DNA of 64,000 nt from Gimesia maris (GTDB taxonomy: Bacteria > Planctomycetota > Planctomycetia > Planctomycetales > Planctomycetaceae): contig NZ_CP042910.1 of NCBI RefSeq assembly GCF_008298035.1, forward strand, positions 3,797,001 through 3,861,000, written 5' to 3'. Shown one piece after another: positions 35,920-45,248 of the stretch (positions are counted from its first letter, which is position 1; every line of letters begins with the position of its first letter). Position numbers and translations under genes: made by a program. Below the pieces are notes generated by a model, which saw nothing but the letters and a program-made list of their open reading frames with translations, was not told the DNA's origin and made no database searches.

Positions 35920-36039
35920 GTTTTATATCCGGCTCATGCGGACATCATCAGTGTTCTGCTTTCAAGTTTCGGGGTATAATTAACAAACGCGGGGGTTCCA
36001 GACTTTTTTTATAAAGGGTCAATCAAGGAGATAGACAAG

Positions 36040-36288
36040 ATGCTCACTTGTCCTGCCTGTTTTCAGACCATGGTCAAAATTAAGTCTGATTCAGAAGCGT
36101 CCGAAATAATGGTTTGTAAAAATAACCGTTGCCTGAAATCGATCTTTCACTCTGAGGCGAAATGCCCTGAATGCGGCGCACCCCCTGTCAAAATCTTAAG
36201 AGGCAGTAACCATTACACCTCTTATCTCTGTGAGAATTCTCACGAATTTTCCGAGCAGCTCAAGCCCGGACATGAACTTTATAAATAG
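36040..36288 (+). CDS. Small zinc-ribbon-like protein
   Basis: 82 residues with AAGGAG 10 bp before the ATG. Cysteine pairs CPACF (residue 4), CKNNRC and CPECG look like two zinc-binding ribbons, with a later CENSHEF that may complete a site. There is no signal peptide or other domain. It is divergent from the RT gene across the tRNA fragment. Function unknown; possibly nucleic-acid or protein binding. Confidence 0.7.
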   Translation: MLTCPACFQTMVKIKSDSEASEIMVCKNNRCLKSIFHSEAKCPECGAPPVKILRGSNHYTSYLCENSHEFSEQLKPGHELYK

Positions 36289-37157
36289 TTCCTGCTCTCA
36301 ATGTGCACTGCATCAATTTCACTGCATCAATTCGACTTGACTCCACCGCGCCAACATCGATAAGCGTTGTTTTGGGTCGCGCGCGTGTCGAGTTTACAGT
36401 GCACTGAAACACGCGACACTTGTTCGCAGTCATCACTATAAAACAGCCCCTTTTTTCCAGATAAGTAGTTCGCAGAACAGCACCTGTTCGTGATGTATGC
36501 CTGCGGGTCGACGCACTTCGCAGCCTTTCATCCCGGAACCGCCACTGCTCACACCAGCATCGGTCCAGTATCAACAAACATCGCCACCCGATTCTGATCA
36601 GCCCCTCTTGACGCCCCCGCGCCTCTATAGAAAATAATCCACCATGCAACGGTATCACAGTCACCAGCCACTCCAGATAGAAAAGCAGATTGAACACCAA
36701 AACAACGTACATTACTCAACGCCCTCTCATGCCGGTGGCACAGGTCGCTTGCCTGACGGTGCCCGAAAAACCTGTTCCCACTCCTGAAGCAGGGGTAAGC
36801 TCGAATGTAATTCGGGCCGAGCGGAGCGAGCAGGAAGTCGCAGCTACCACGTACAATCCAGAACCGGGATTCCTATATCCATTCGATACGGCCGGACAAG
36901 CCGGGCTGTGACACGGAAACCTCTATATTAATTGCAATGTGTCTTACAAAATCAGATATGCGTGTGGCACAGTTGGCTTGCCCCGACAGTGATTACGTAA
37001 ACAGCATCACTACCTGGTTCACATCAAATTATAAAGATCGTCTCCCATACCCCACAGATGAAAATCCCGAACCACTGAATGCTCAAAAAGAATGAATAGA
37101 AAGGTGCCTGTGCCATTCGCCGTAGGCTGGTTCCCGATTAGCCGCAGGGCGTTAGCC
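36289..37157. other. Gene-poor stretch with short repeated motifs
   Basis: No convincing gene. Two short plus-strand frames share a beginning: 36730-36911 (VAQVACLTVPEKPVPTPE) and 36958-37095 (MRVAQLACPDSDYVNSITTW). The shared DNA is close to TGGCACAGxTxGCTTGCC, which looks like a dispersed repeat rather than a protein motif. The right end (about 37125-37157) is the left part of a REP-like palindrome cut by the IS4 element. Confidence 0.4.
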
Positions 37158-38644
37158 TAATGGCACTTACTTTAAATTAAGCTGGTTACCCCAGCCGTTT
37201 GGCATGGGATTTGCGCAGGATTCTATTCTTGAAAATAGACTGCCAATTTGCCAGGAGTAATCACGCTGTGAAACAATCACCGGAACAGATTCTTGAATTC
37301 GATCGTGCCTTCGAACAACTTAAAGATTTGGTGGACTTACGCCAAGCCGATCAGCTGCATCCCAGGCGGCCCAATGCAATCTATACCGCCTGCGTTGTGC
37401 TGTGGATGCTGATTTTTCAACGCCTCAAACCAGATGCCTCACTCGAAGCGGCGGTGAAGCATCTGATTGAAAATCAACCTGACTACCTTCCTGAAAACAA
37501 ACGATTAAGCCAGGGTACACTCTCGTCCAACAGTGCAGCATACAGCCGGGCTCGCAGCGAACTGCCGTTGGATGTTGTGAAATGGTTTTCCAATGAAATC
37601 ACTCGTGCCATCGTCGGGCAATCTGAAACCCTGCTGGACGGTCGTCAAATATTTTTACTCGATGGAACCACGATCACATTAGCACCGGAAAAAGAATTAC
37701 AAACGAAATTTCCGCCCGCCTCAAATCAGCACGGTGAAAGTGTCTGGCCTGTTGTCAATCTGACCGTTTTTCACGAACTCAGTAGTGGATGTGCCTTGCT
37801 GCCACAGCTGGGGGCCATGTATGGACCTGAAGCGGTTTCCGAAACGGAACTTGCCCGAAATGGCATGCACTGCCTGCCAGACGAATCGATCATCATGGCT
37901 GATGCAGGATTTGGGATCTTTGGCGTTGCTTACCAGGCACAACTCCTGGGGCATGATTTTTTTCTACGCATGAAGAAGTTAAACTTTGAGTCACTTCGAG
38001 CCAAAGCAAAACTCGTATCGCAAAGCCCAAAACATAAGACCTACCAACACCAGTGGACTCCGACCCCCAAAAACCGTAAAACACAACCCGGGCTCCCCAG
38101 GGACGCTTCGCTGGCTGTTGTTTTGCACGAAATCATCGTCAATGAAACCTTGACGCTGTATTGCGTTACCAGCCTGCCGCAAGACGCTGCCACCCTGGGC
38201 AACCTCTACAATCAAAGGGTCAATGTCGAAGTTGATATTCGTAACTTGAAGGTCGTATTGGACACCGAGAACATTCGCGCCAAGAAGGTAGACACGTTTT
38301 TGAAAGAGCTGTATACGTCAGTGGTCGCCTACAATTTAGTTGGTCAATTCCGCAGACAGGCGGCTGAACTGAATCAGGTTGCTCCGCGGCGGATGAGCTT
38401 TAAGCGAACCTGGACAACATTCCAAACGTTCCTGTTGAAGCACCTGCACACTGAGCCAGAATCATGGCGTGAATCCTTCGAGCGAGCACTGTTCTACGCG
38501 ACCAAAGATAAACTACCCAATCGCGCTGCCAGCCGAAGCGTAAAAAGAGAATGCTACGCCAAACGTTCAAAGAGAGACCATTTCGAAAAAAGAAAAAAGC
38601 CCCCAGAGAAATTGAAACACACTGATCTGAAGTAAGTGCCATTA
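37158..38644 (+). mobile_element. Complete IS4-family insertion sequence, 1487 bp
   Basis: Terminal inverted repeats TAATGGCACTTACTT (37158-37172) and its exact complement (38630-38644) are flanked by a perfect 10-bp target duplication GGCGTTAGCC (37148-37157 and 38645-38654). It carries one intact transposase. The target lies inside a REP-like palindrome. Perfect duplications suggest a recent insertion, potentially still mobile. Confidence 0.92.
37268..38635 (+). CDS. IS4-family transposase
   Basis: 455 residues from GTG 37268, with AGGAG 10 bp upstream; the frame is open to 37199. The DDE core shows FLLDGTTITL (first Asp), IIMADAGFGIFG (second Asp) and the IS4 signature YNQRVNVEVDIRNLK (Y-2-R-3-E-6-K) near residue 340 with the catalytic Glu. 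The C-terminus is basic. Intact, within matching terminal repeats. Confidence 0.92.
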   Translation: MKQSPEQILEFDRAFEQLKDLVDLRQADQLHPRRPNAIYTACVVLWMLIFQRLKPDASLEAAVKHLIENQPDYLPENKRLSQGTLSSNSAAYSRARSELPLDVVKWFSNEITRAIVGQSETLLDGRQIFLLDGTTITLAPEKELQTKFPPASNQHGESVWPVVNLTVFHELSSGCALLPQLGAMYGPEAVSETELARNGMHCLPDESIIMADAGFGIFGVAYQAQLLGHDFFLRMKKLNFESLRAKAKLVSQSPKHKTYQHQWTPTPKNRKTQPGLPRDASLAVVLHEIIVNETLTLYCVTSLPQDAATLGNLYNQRVNVEVDIRNLKVVLDTENIRAKKVDTFLKELYTSVVAYNLVGQFRRQAAELNQVAPRRMSFKRTWTTFQTFLLKHLHTEPESWRESFERALFYATKDKLPNRAASRSVKRECYAKRSKRDHFEKRKKPPEKLKHTDLK

Positions 38645-38645
38645 G

Positions 38646-38692
38646 GCGTTAGCCCCGGTTGGCTCCCGATCTGCAGAAACCGCGGCTAACGC
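38646..38692. repeat. REP-like palindrome interrupted by IS4
   Basis: GCGTTAGCCCCGGTT (38646-38660) pairs with AACCGCGGCTAACGC (38678-38692) with one mismatch across a 17-base loop. Similar GC-rich text (GATTAGCCGCAGGGCGTTAGCC) lies just left of the IS4 element, the other part of the same unit before insertion. Probably one of many genome-wide copies. Confidence 0.65.
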
Positions 38693-38714
38693 TGTAGGGC
38701 TCATGTGAAAGAAA

Positions 38715-38764
38715 GGGTGCCCCCGGATGCAATCCGGGGTTGCCGCAGACAACAGGAAACTGTC
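38715..38764 (+). repeat. 50-bp dispersed intergenic repeat, copy 1
   Basis: Aligns without gaps to 42609-42658 at roughly 80% identity; the shared core is CGCAGACAACAGGAAA. It holds a small palindrome CCCCGGATGCAATCCGGGG. Both copies lie between genes on the plus strand. No coding potential. Confidence 0.6.
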
Positions 38765-39144
38765 AAGGCAGACGCTCAGTCCAGAAAAAGAACTTTTGAC
38801 CCATTCAGCCATAACGACTGTCTTGAAAATTAAGCATGGATTATGCTCTTCCCTTTCCAGATCAAGACATAAAAAAGCCTGAGCAGTTTTTAATGCAGTC
38901 TGTTGATTTCAAGGCCGCAAATTGTTTTTTACAGCCTGTGTAGTTGCTCGGCGGCACGTGGACGTCTTTTCCAATCTCCAACAAAGAATGCCTGACTCAC
39001 CAGTTTTTGCTATTATGTTTTAAGTTCACCCGGTGTCTTCACCTTTTTTCCAGTTCTGATACCGCGGATTGCAATACGGATACGGCTCTGATATCGTTTT
39101 TAGAGTGAATCGATTCGGTTGGGTAGACTTGTATAGATCTGGTA
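38765..39144. other. Intergenic, nothing recognised
   Basis: 380 bp upstream of the permease gene. It should contain that gene's promoter, but no convincing -35/-10, hairpin or small ORF could be picked out. Confidence 0.4.
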
Positions 39145-40905
39145 ATGCGGGAGTCCGACAAAGTGAATACAGATACCCCCCAGTCAATCGTCGCCGGAAT
39201 GAAGCCGGAGCAGTTGCCCATTCCCGAGCACAAGTTACATGGCTGGACTCACTTTGCCGGGTTGTATGCCGGCGAGCATGTTGCGGCGACTGAGTTTGTG
39301 ATCGGTGCGACGTTCGTTGCCCTGGGAGCCAACACGAGTGACATCCTGATCGGACTCCTGATTGGTAATCTGCTTGCCGTTCTGAGTTGGACGTTCATCA
39401 CCGCACCGATTGCCGTTCAGACGCGACTGAGTCTGTATACGTATCTTGAGAAGATCGCAGGCGACTCAATGACCAATCTGTACAACTGGGCCAACGTACT
39501 GATCTTCACGGTCATCTCGGCGGCGATGATTACCGTTTCAAGCACGGCGGTACGGTTGTTGTTCAATATTCCTGCCCAGTTGGAATGGTATCCCACCAAC
39601 AGTTTATTCGTCGCTGTGGTGCTGGCCGTTGGCGCGATCGTTGTTGTCGTGGCGATGTATGGATTCGATGCTGTTGCTGATTTTTCGGGACTATGTGGTC
39701 CGTGGCTGGTCGTCATGTTCATCAGCGGTGCATTGGTGCTGTTTCCAGCATTGGCAGAATCGGTGCTCGGACGAATGCGGCTCGACAATCTGGGGGAGTT
39801 TATCACTATCGGTGACCGTTCGATCTGGACGGGAGTCAACAGCCAGGGTGAACCGGGTATCGGGCTGTGGGAGGTTATCGGCTTTGCATGGGCGGCCAAC
39901 ACAATCACCCACTTTGGATTGATCGACATGGCATTGCTAAGATATGCGAAACGATCAGTTTACGGGCTGTGTACCAGTGCGGGTATGCTGTTCGGTCATT
40001 ATATCGCCTGGATTGCCGCTGGCATCATGGGGGCCGGAACCGCGGCGTTGCTCAAGTCATCGATTGTCGAACTGGATCCGGGCGATGTGGCGTTTCGGGC
40101 GCTTGGCTATTCGGGTTATGTCATCGTGATCGTAGCCGGTTGGACCACCGCGAATGCAAATCTGTACCGCGCCGGGTTGGCGGCACAAGCGATCTTTCAC
40201 AACCATTCACGAATGCAGGTGACTGCTACCGTTGGTGTGATTACTGTAGTAATTGCCTGTTTTCCGTTCGTGTTCAGCCAGATGTTGCCTCTGCTGACGT
40301 ATGCAGGACTGCTGGTGGTTCCTGTGGGCGCGATCGTGTTTGCCGAGCACTTCATTTTTCCTCGCATCGGTTTGACTCGATATTGGGTACATTACCGCAA
40401 ACTGACGCACAGTACCCCGGCAGTGGCGTCCTGGATCGCCGGTCTGGTGTTCGCATTCGGGCTGCAGGCGCTGCAGGTCATGTCGTTCTTCTATCTCTTC
40501 CTGCCAACCTGGATCTTTACGATGATCCTCTATACCTTTTTGGCCCGCCGATCCGGTGCAGCGGAGGACTATACGGCCGAACTGGAAACAGATCGTAAAC
40601 TCGACGAAGCAATCAAGGAGTTGCAGGAACAGCAATCGCTTGATGACGGACAGCCAATCGTTGACACAACGTTGCTGTCGAATGCCCTGTGTATTTTGGC
40701 CTGGACCAGCTTAGGCCTGACCCTCATACTTGCGTTGGTTGTGATGTTCGGTAGCCCGGATATGGTCACGTATGACAAGAATGTTGCCATGTTTTACAAT
40801 TGGGGTTTTGTCTTTACAATCATCTATTTCGTTACATCGTACTGGGCGCTTCGTCGGAGCAAAACTGTTCAAAATGATGCGGTCACTGCAGGCACTATCG
40901 CTTGA
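39145..40905 (+). CDS. NCS1-family permease (cytosine/purine/allantoin type)
   Basis: 586 residues with about twelve membrane helices. The start HGWTHFAGLYAGEHVAATEFV, then GATFVALGANTSDILIGLLIGN, is typical of nucleobase:cation symporter-1 proteins. GFAWAANTITHFGLIDMAL and ATVGVITVVIACFPF lie in the core. A charged cytoplasmic insert (about 475-520, rich in E/D/Q) precedes the last helices. The next gene is a mannitol-dehydrogenase-family protein, so the substrate could be a polyol or sugar derivative rather than a nucleobase (inference). ATG 39199 is an alternative start. Confidence 0.82.
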   Translation: MRESDKVNTDTPQSIVAGMKPEQLPIPEHKLHGWTHFAGLYAGEHVAATEFVIGATFVALGANTSDILIGLLIGNLLAVLSWTFITAPIAVQTRLSLYTYLEKIAGDSMTNLYNWANVLIFTVISAAMITVSSTAVRLLFNIPAQLEWYPTNSLFVAVVLAVGAIVVVVAMYGFDAVADFSGLCGPWLVVMFISGALVLFPALAESVLGRMRLDNLGEFITIGDRSIWTGVNSQGEPGIGLWEVIGFAWAANTITHFGLIDMALLRYAKRSVYGLCTSAGMLFGHYIAWIAAGIMGAGTAALLKSSIVELDPGDVAFRALGYSGYVIVIVAGWTTANANLYRAGLAAQAIFHNHSRMQVTATVGVITVVIACFPFVFSQMLPLLTYAGLLVVPVGAIVFAEHFIFPRIGLTRYWVHYRKLTHSTPAVASWIAGLVFAFGLQALQVMSFFYLFLPTWIFTMILYTFLARRSGAAEDYTAELETDRKLDEAIKELQEQQSLDDGQPIVDTTLLSNALCILAWTSLGLTLILALVVMFGSPDMVTYDKNVAMFYNWGFVFTIIYFVTSYWALRRSKTVQNDAVTAGTIA

Positions 40906-40922
40906 ATATACGGAGCACTTCC

Positions 40923-42398
40923 ATGCAATTGAATCAACAGAACCTCACGCAACTCCCCGCGGAATTAAATCTGCCGACCTATGATCGCTCGCAGATCAAG
41001 GCCGGCATCGTCCATGTTGGCGTAGGCGGGTTTCATCGCTCACACGAAGCGTATTACACCGATGAACTGCTGCGTACGGGGAACGGATCTGACTGGGGAA
41101 TCTGTGGCGTCGGTCTGCGGGAAGCAGATCGCAAGATAGCAACCACGCTTCAGGAACAGGATTACCTCTACACGCTCATCATCAAACATCCCGATGGATT
41201 GGTGCAGAATCGGGTGATCGGATCGCTGGTCGGATTTTTGCTCGGTTGTGATGATGCGATGGCAGTCATAGAGCAGATGGCAAGTCCCGACACAAGGATC
41301 GTTTCATTAACGATCACCGAAGGGGGCTACAACGTTGACCCCGCCAGTGGTGAGTTCGATGCGAACAACGCAGATGTACTTCACGACGTCCAGAACCCAA
41401 TGCAACCCCGCCTGGTATTTGGTTACCTGACAGCAGCACTGCGATTGAGACGCGAACGCGGGTTACCTGCATTCACTGTCCAATCGTGTGACAACATCCA
41501 GCATAACGGAGACCTGACTCAAAAAATGCTACTCGGCTTTGCCCGGCTGCAAGATGCGGACCTTGCGAAGTGGATTGAAGACGAAGTCTGCTTCCCCAAT
41601 GCAATGGTGGATCGAATCACTCCGGTAACCACTCCCGCCGATCTCGAGTACCTGGAACAACAATGCGGCGTTCAAGATGGCTGGCCAGTCAATTGTGAGC
41701 CGTTCTGTCAGTGGATTATTGAAGAGAACTTCTCCAGCGGGCGACCCGAGTGGGAACAGGTCGGCGCACAATTCGTTGCTGATGTCACTCCCTACGAAAC
41801 GATGAAGCTGCGGTTGCTCAATGCCGGCCATTCCGTGCTTGGTCTGCCAGGGGCTGTCTACGGCTATCAAACCATTGACCAGACCATCGGCGACGATCTC
41901 TTTGCTGCATTCTTAAGAGGGTTCTTCGATCAAGAAGCGACGCCAGTGCTGGATGCAGTCGAAGGTATCGACCTGGAGCTATATAAAGACACTTTGATCG
42001 AACGTTTTGGCAATCCCAACATCAAAGACAATCTGGCCCGGATCTGTCTGGGGAGCTCAAGTAAGCTGCCCGTCTTTTTATTCCCCACGATTCGCAAGAA
42101 CTTAGATCAAGGCGGCCCAATTGCGCATGCGGTGCTCGTGATCGCTGCATGGTGCTATTACAGTGATAAGCATACGGATCGTCACGGTAACGAACTTGAT
42201 GTGGTTGATGAAAAGAAAGTGGCATTGCACGAAGCAGCCAGAAAAACGGTCACCGACCCACTCGCCTTCATCAGGCTCAAATCCGTATTTGGCGATCTCG
42301 TTGACAACGCTCGTTTTGCTGAGACCTATCAGAAAATGCTGACACAAATCTATAGCAACCCTGACGTGACTATCCTGATGCGACAGGTTACGAATTAA
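40923..42398 (+). CDS. Mannitol dehydrogenase family protein
   Basis: 491 residues from the ATG at 40923 (GGAG upstream). The N-terminal Rossmann domain has AGIVHVGVGGFHRSHEAYY. VDRITPVTTPADLEYL precedes a C-terminal helical domain with the catalytic-region KLRLLNAGHSVLGLPG (Lys and Asn/His of the polyol-dehydrogenase site). The family oxidises mannitol, fructuronate, arabinitol and similar compounds with NAD. It follows the permease by 17 bp, so uptake and oxidation are probably linked. Confidence 0.9.
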   Translation: MQLNQQNLTQLPAELNLPTYDRSQIKAGIVHVGVGGFHRSHEAYYTDELLRTGNGSDWGICGVGLREADRKIATTLQEQDYLYTLIIKHPDGLVQNRVIGSLVGFLLGCDDAMAVIEQMASPDTRIVSLTITEGGYNVDPASGEFDANNADVLHDVQNPMQPRLVFGYLTAALRLRRERGLPAFTVQSCDNIQHNGDLTQKMLLGFARLQDADLAKWIEDEVCFPNAMVDRITPVTTPADLEYLEQQCGVQDGWPVNCEPFCQWIIEENFSSGRPEWEQVGAQFVADVTPYETMKLRLLNAGHSVLGLPGAVYGYQTIDQTIGDDLFAAFLRGFFDQEATPVLDAVEGIDLELYKDTLIERFGNPNIKDNLARICLGSSSKLPVFLFPTIRKNLDQGGPIAHAVLVIAAWCYYSDKHTDRHGNELDVVDEKKVALHEAARKTVTDPLAFIRLKSVFGDLVDNARFAETYQKMLTQIYSNPDVTILMRQVTN

Positions 42399-42458
42399 AA
42401 AAAGTCCCCGCGATCGACATGATCAGCACCAACACCTTTCGTTAGTATACGACACCCT

Positions 42459-42561
42459 GGGTTCTATGTAGAGCACATCGGATTTAACCATAGCGTCTCG
42501 TAATCTAATCTACTCGGGTCAAATAAGCCAGGAGACGATACCGTAAAACTGGATACAGTCT
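42459..42561 (-). repeat. 103-nt structured repeat, copy 2
   Basis: Read on the minus strand, it matches 49335-49437 over its whole length at roughly 80-85% identity. The outer arms TATCGTCTC and GAGACGCTA pair with one mismatch around about 35 bases. Lies in a 567-bp gap between the dehydrogenase and the first small membrane protein gene, with no ORF. A structural RNA or miniature mobile element are the two readings. Confidence 0.65.
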
Positions 42562-42608
42562 GGCTTTCAGAAATCGCAGCATATGCCATATGGCTAATTT
42601 CAAAGTAA

Positions 42609-42658
42609 GGGGGCCTTCGGAGGCAATTGGGGTTTGTCGCAGACAACAGGAAATTGTC
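42609..42658 (+). repeat. 50-bp dispersed intergenic repeat, copy 2
   Basis: Second copy of the element at 38715-38764 (shared core CGCAGACAACAGGAAA). The remaining bases to 42965 contain an A-rich tract with a short direct repeat (AAAACACGAAA twice near 42808) and the promoter region of the next small gene. Confidence 0.6.
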
Positions 42659-42965
42659 GGCTCAATCGCACAATCAAGATTCACGTGCCGATTTGCTCAA
42701 CGGTCTGGACGTGCCCCATGGGTCCGCCCGCCTGACGAATATCGACCTGTCATCACGAGCAATGGGAATGGAATAAAACATTCCAATCAGAATTTTCTAC
42801 CACAAAAAACACGAAAAAACACGAAATCGGACAATGGGGCATATCCAGAGAAAGGAACACCACGTACTGAAGCTGTCGCACTCATTTTGAAGAATTGCGG
42901 TTAACTTATGCCTGAGATTGATTAAAATAGAACCGTTCAAACGGATGACCGCAGGAGACATTCCA

Positions 42966-43223
42966 ATGTCGGAAAATAAACGATCCATTCTCATGCGTTT
43001 TCTGTCCGGGGCACTTCCCCTGTTGCTGGTACTGTATGTCTTGAGTGTTGGCCCCGTTTCCGGATATCTGATAACTTCAAACGGCCTGCGGGACGATGTC
43101 TCTTCTGAAACACTTGGACGGATTGAGTCTTTCTACGCTCCCGTGACCTGGGCTGTGAACAATAACGATTTTTTACTGAGCATCGCTGTTAAATACGTTG
43201 AGTTCTGGGAAGACATTCTTTAA
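42966..43223 (+). CDS. Small single-TM protein, paralogue 1 of 4
   Basis: 85 residues from the ATG at 42966 with CAGGAG upstream. The basic N-terminus (MSENKRSILMRF) is followed by one hydrophobic helix containing YVLSVGPV, then a soluble tail with ESFYAPVTWAV. The same layout and motifs occur at 45249, 48107 and 48434. N-in membrane insertion is expected from the positive N-terminus. Not a family I recognise. Confidence 0.7.
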   Translation: MSENKRSILMRFLSGALPLLLVLYVLSVGPVSGYLITSNGLRDDVSSETLGRIESFYAPVTWAVNNNDFLLSIAVKYVEFWEDIL

Positions 43224-43258
43224 TACCCGTACTGCTTTTACAGGAATCTGAAACCAAG

Positions 43259-43777
43259 ATGCAGAAATGGCTCTTACTGATTCTCGTTTGTTTCCCCACC
43301 TGCAGAACCGCGGCAGCAGAGGAACTCTATCTGCTGCGTCTGGATGCCGTGGGCTACGTCAAATCTTCCGAAGACACGCCGCAGGAGAAGGTCCTGCAAA
43401 GTGTCGAAGTCGTGGCACGCCTCAATGAACTGTTTCACAGTAAAGTTAAAACCGGTCCAGAGACCCAAGTGCTGTCGGGCAAATTCTATGCTGAGGAAGG
43501 GGAATTAAATGTCCGCCTGCACTATCAGCGACTGGTTGACACGGGGAGCGTTGTCCCCATCGCCATTGATGACGAGGGCACCGTCATCACCGAACCCGTA
43601 CTGGGTCGAAACGAAATCCAAACGACAGTCGCAGTGAAACTCAACAAAGCGACCTTGGTCGGCGGGTTTGAAACAGACTCAGAAAGCACACAGGGATCGA
43701 TCACAACCATTTCTAAGTCCAAAACACACTATCAGTTGTTTCTCTCCCGCTATGAACCTCCAGCGGAAAAACGTTGA
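43259..43777 (+). CDS. Hypothetical secreted protein
   Basis: 172 residues. A signal peptide (MQKWLLLILVCFPTCRTAAA) is followed by a beta-rich domain with no known motif (ELYLLRLDAVGYVKSSED, KFYAEEGELNVRLHYQRL). Probably an extracytoplasmic small domain of the kind often encoded singly in planctomycetes. It lies 35 bp after the small membrane protein gene on the same strand. Function unknown. Confidence 0.7.
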   Translation: MQKWLLLILVCFPTCRTAAAEELYLLRLDAVGYVKSSEDTPQEKVLQSVEVVARLNELFHSKVKTGPETQVLSGKFYAEEGELNVRLHYQRLVDTGSVVPIAIDDEGTVITEPVLGRNEIQTTVAVKLNKATLVGGFETDSESTQGSITTISKSKTHYQLFLSRYEPPAEKR

Positions 43778-43906
43778 ATGCTGCCTGCGGTCTGATATGA
43801 TTCAGGGAGAGAAAACAGACTCAATGGACACGCAGTTCTATCAGAGGGATCATTTCTTCAACAACGATTTAACAGACGAAGCCAGCCTGGCCATCGGGAG
43901 GCAGAC

Positions 43907-44359
43907 ATGAATGATTTAAGCAGAAGAGAGGCCGTCAAAATGGTCGCGGGGCTCGGTCTGGGTATGGGGGCACTGGCAGCACAAGATACTGCGGGCGCGG
44001 AGACCGCTCAGCCGGCAGATAAAATGCTGCAGGATGCCCTCGAAAATCCATCCCGATTCATGTTCACGGCTCAGCGGACATTCAAGACCACACCATCTGG
44101 ACACCGTCTCTTTTTCACCTCGGCCCTGCGAAAACCGACCGATCTCAAGGAAGGAGTCAGTATGCTGCCGGCCTCGATGCGGATCTTCCGGGCCAATGCC
44201 GATCAGGACGAATTCACCCGCAAAGGAGGACTCTACTGGCAGTGCGGTAAAGAGCAAGGACAGATCCAGTTCAAAAATCCGGGTGAACTGATCATGGCCG
44301 TTTACGATCAGGCTGGCACCGTCAACTGCTACTCTCTGTTTTACGACGTGCGCTGCTGA
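43907..44359 (+). CDS. Hypothetical Tat-exported protein
   Basis: 150 residues. The N-terminus LSRREAVKMVAGLGLGMGALAA is a twin-arginine signal ending near AGAE; GGGAGG lies before the ATG. The mature part has two Cys near the end (YWQCGKE, YSLFYDVRC) and no known domain. Tat export suggests folding or a cofactor before transport. Function unknown. Confidence 0.7.
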   Translation: MNDLSRREAVKMVAGLGLGMGALAAQDTAGAETAQPADKMLQDALENPSRFMFTAQRTFKTTPSGHRLFFTSALRKPTDLKEGVSMLPASMRIFRANADQDEFTRKGGLYWQCGKEQGQIQFKNPGELIMAVYDQAGTVNCYSLFYDVRC

Positions 44360-44400
44360 ATCATTTATTTGAGCCCCCTCTCATAACGGGAAGACTGACG

Positions 44401-44769
44401 ATGATTGATCGCGAAAGACGCAACCAGTTGGCGACACTGATACGCCGCTACCTGGATGGAAAAGCGGATGCTGCTGATTTCGAAAAGTGTCAGTTAGAAA
44501 ATTACATCTCCGCTGATCAAGCCATTTATCATGTTTCGTTAGAGCTCTCGTATTACTCAGAGAAGACTGCGAACACTCTGTCAAAACAGGATTGGGATTA
44601 TCTTCAACGACTGCTCCTGCTTCTGGATTCGAATTCAACGGTTTCCTGGCAGGCTGCTCCTTACCGACTCTGGACACAGCCTGTCGCCGAAGCGCTGTTA
44701 GTTATCTGTCTGGTCATCGCACTGTTAACCGGTTTTACACAAAATTATTTCTGTACTTTATCCCGATAG
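44401..44769 (+). CDS. Hypothetical protein with C-terminal TM, possibly frameshifted
   Basis: 122 residues. A charged helical N-terminal part (RNQLATLIRRYLDGKADAAD) leads to one hydrophobic segment (VAEALLVICLVIALLTGF) and stops soon after. Another frame continues from about 44740 with further membrane-type residues, so the true protein may be about 220 residues. TGACG rather than a strong ribosome site precedes the ATG. Confidence 0.55.
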   Translation: MIDRERRNQLATLIRRYLDGKADAADFEKCQLENYISADQAIYHVSLELSYYSEKTANTLSKQDWDYLQRLLLLLDSNSTVSWQAAPYRLWTQPVAEALLVICLVIALLTGFTQNYFCTLSR

Positions 44770-45074
44770 GGCTCGTATCCCTTCTGCTGCTGTTTCTTCA
44801 GTCACCCAGTTCAGAAGTGCGGCCTTTTGAAGAAGCCGTGTCCCCCTTTCAATCCATTGCCGATCTCGGCATCGCCTACGACTCGGCAAACTTCGTCAAA
44901 CAACGCCATCCCGCTCCCTCAATAAAAAACAATAATCGTTCCTTTCTCGGATTTCTCAGAGCCGATGTATCGATAGTATTCGTTTTTCTGCTCTGGATCT
45001 GTATGCCGCCAATATTGTTACTCCTTCTGTGCTGCCTGGGACCCGATTACGAGGTTCAAGTCCACCCGGCGTGA
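44770..45074 (+). other. Open continuation in a shifted frame after the 44401 gene
   Basis: The frame closing at 45074 adds IGLVSLLLLFLQSPSSEVRP and a final helix (VSIVFVFLLWICMPPILLLL) ending GPDYEVQ. Its composition fits membrane-protein coding and it has no start of its own beyond the overlapping region. A -1 shift near 44740 would fuse it to the upstream gene. Confidence 0.4.
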
Positions 45075-45248
45075 TTGTGGCTGAGTTCATAAATGCATCC
45101 AACTTAATCAAAAGCTGTTCCGGATTTCATTGAAATCATGAGTCAATGTTCCCGATGGCTCTCTTTGCTTTCCGATTTGAACTTACACTGATTCACTATT
45201 TGTTTAAACTATCTGTATCTGTAAGAAGTCATCCTGAGGAATCCGAAC

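Noticed and set aside
36260..36712. 150-codon minus-strand frame in the gap after the zinc-ribbon gene
   Set aside because: Its composition (Arg, Cys, Thr rich, irregular) is not protein-like, no family resemblance, no ribosome site, and it overlaps the zinc-ribbon gene's 3' end.
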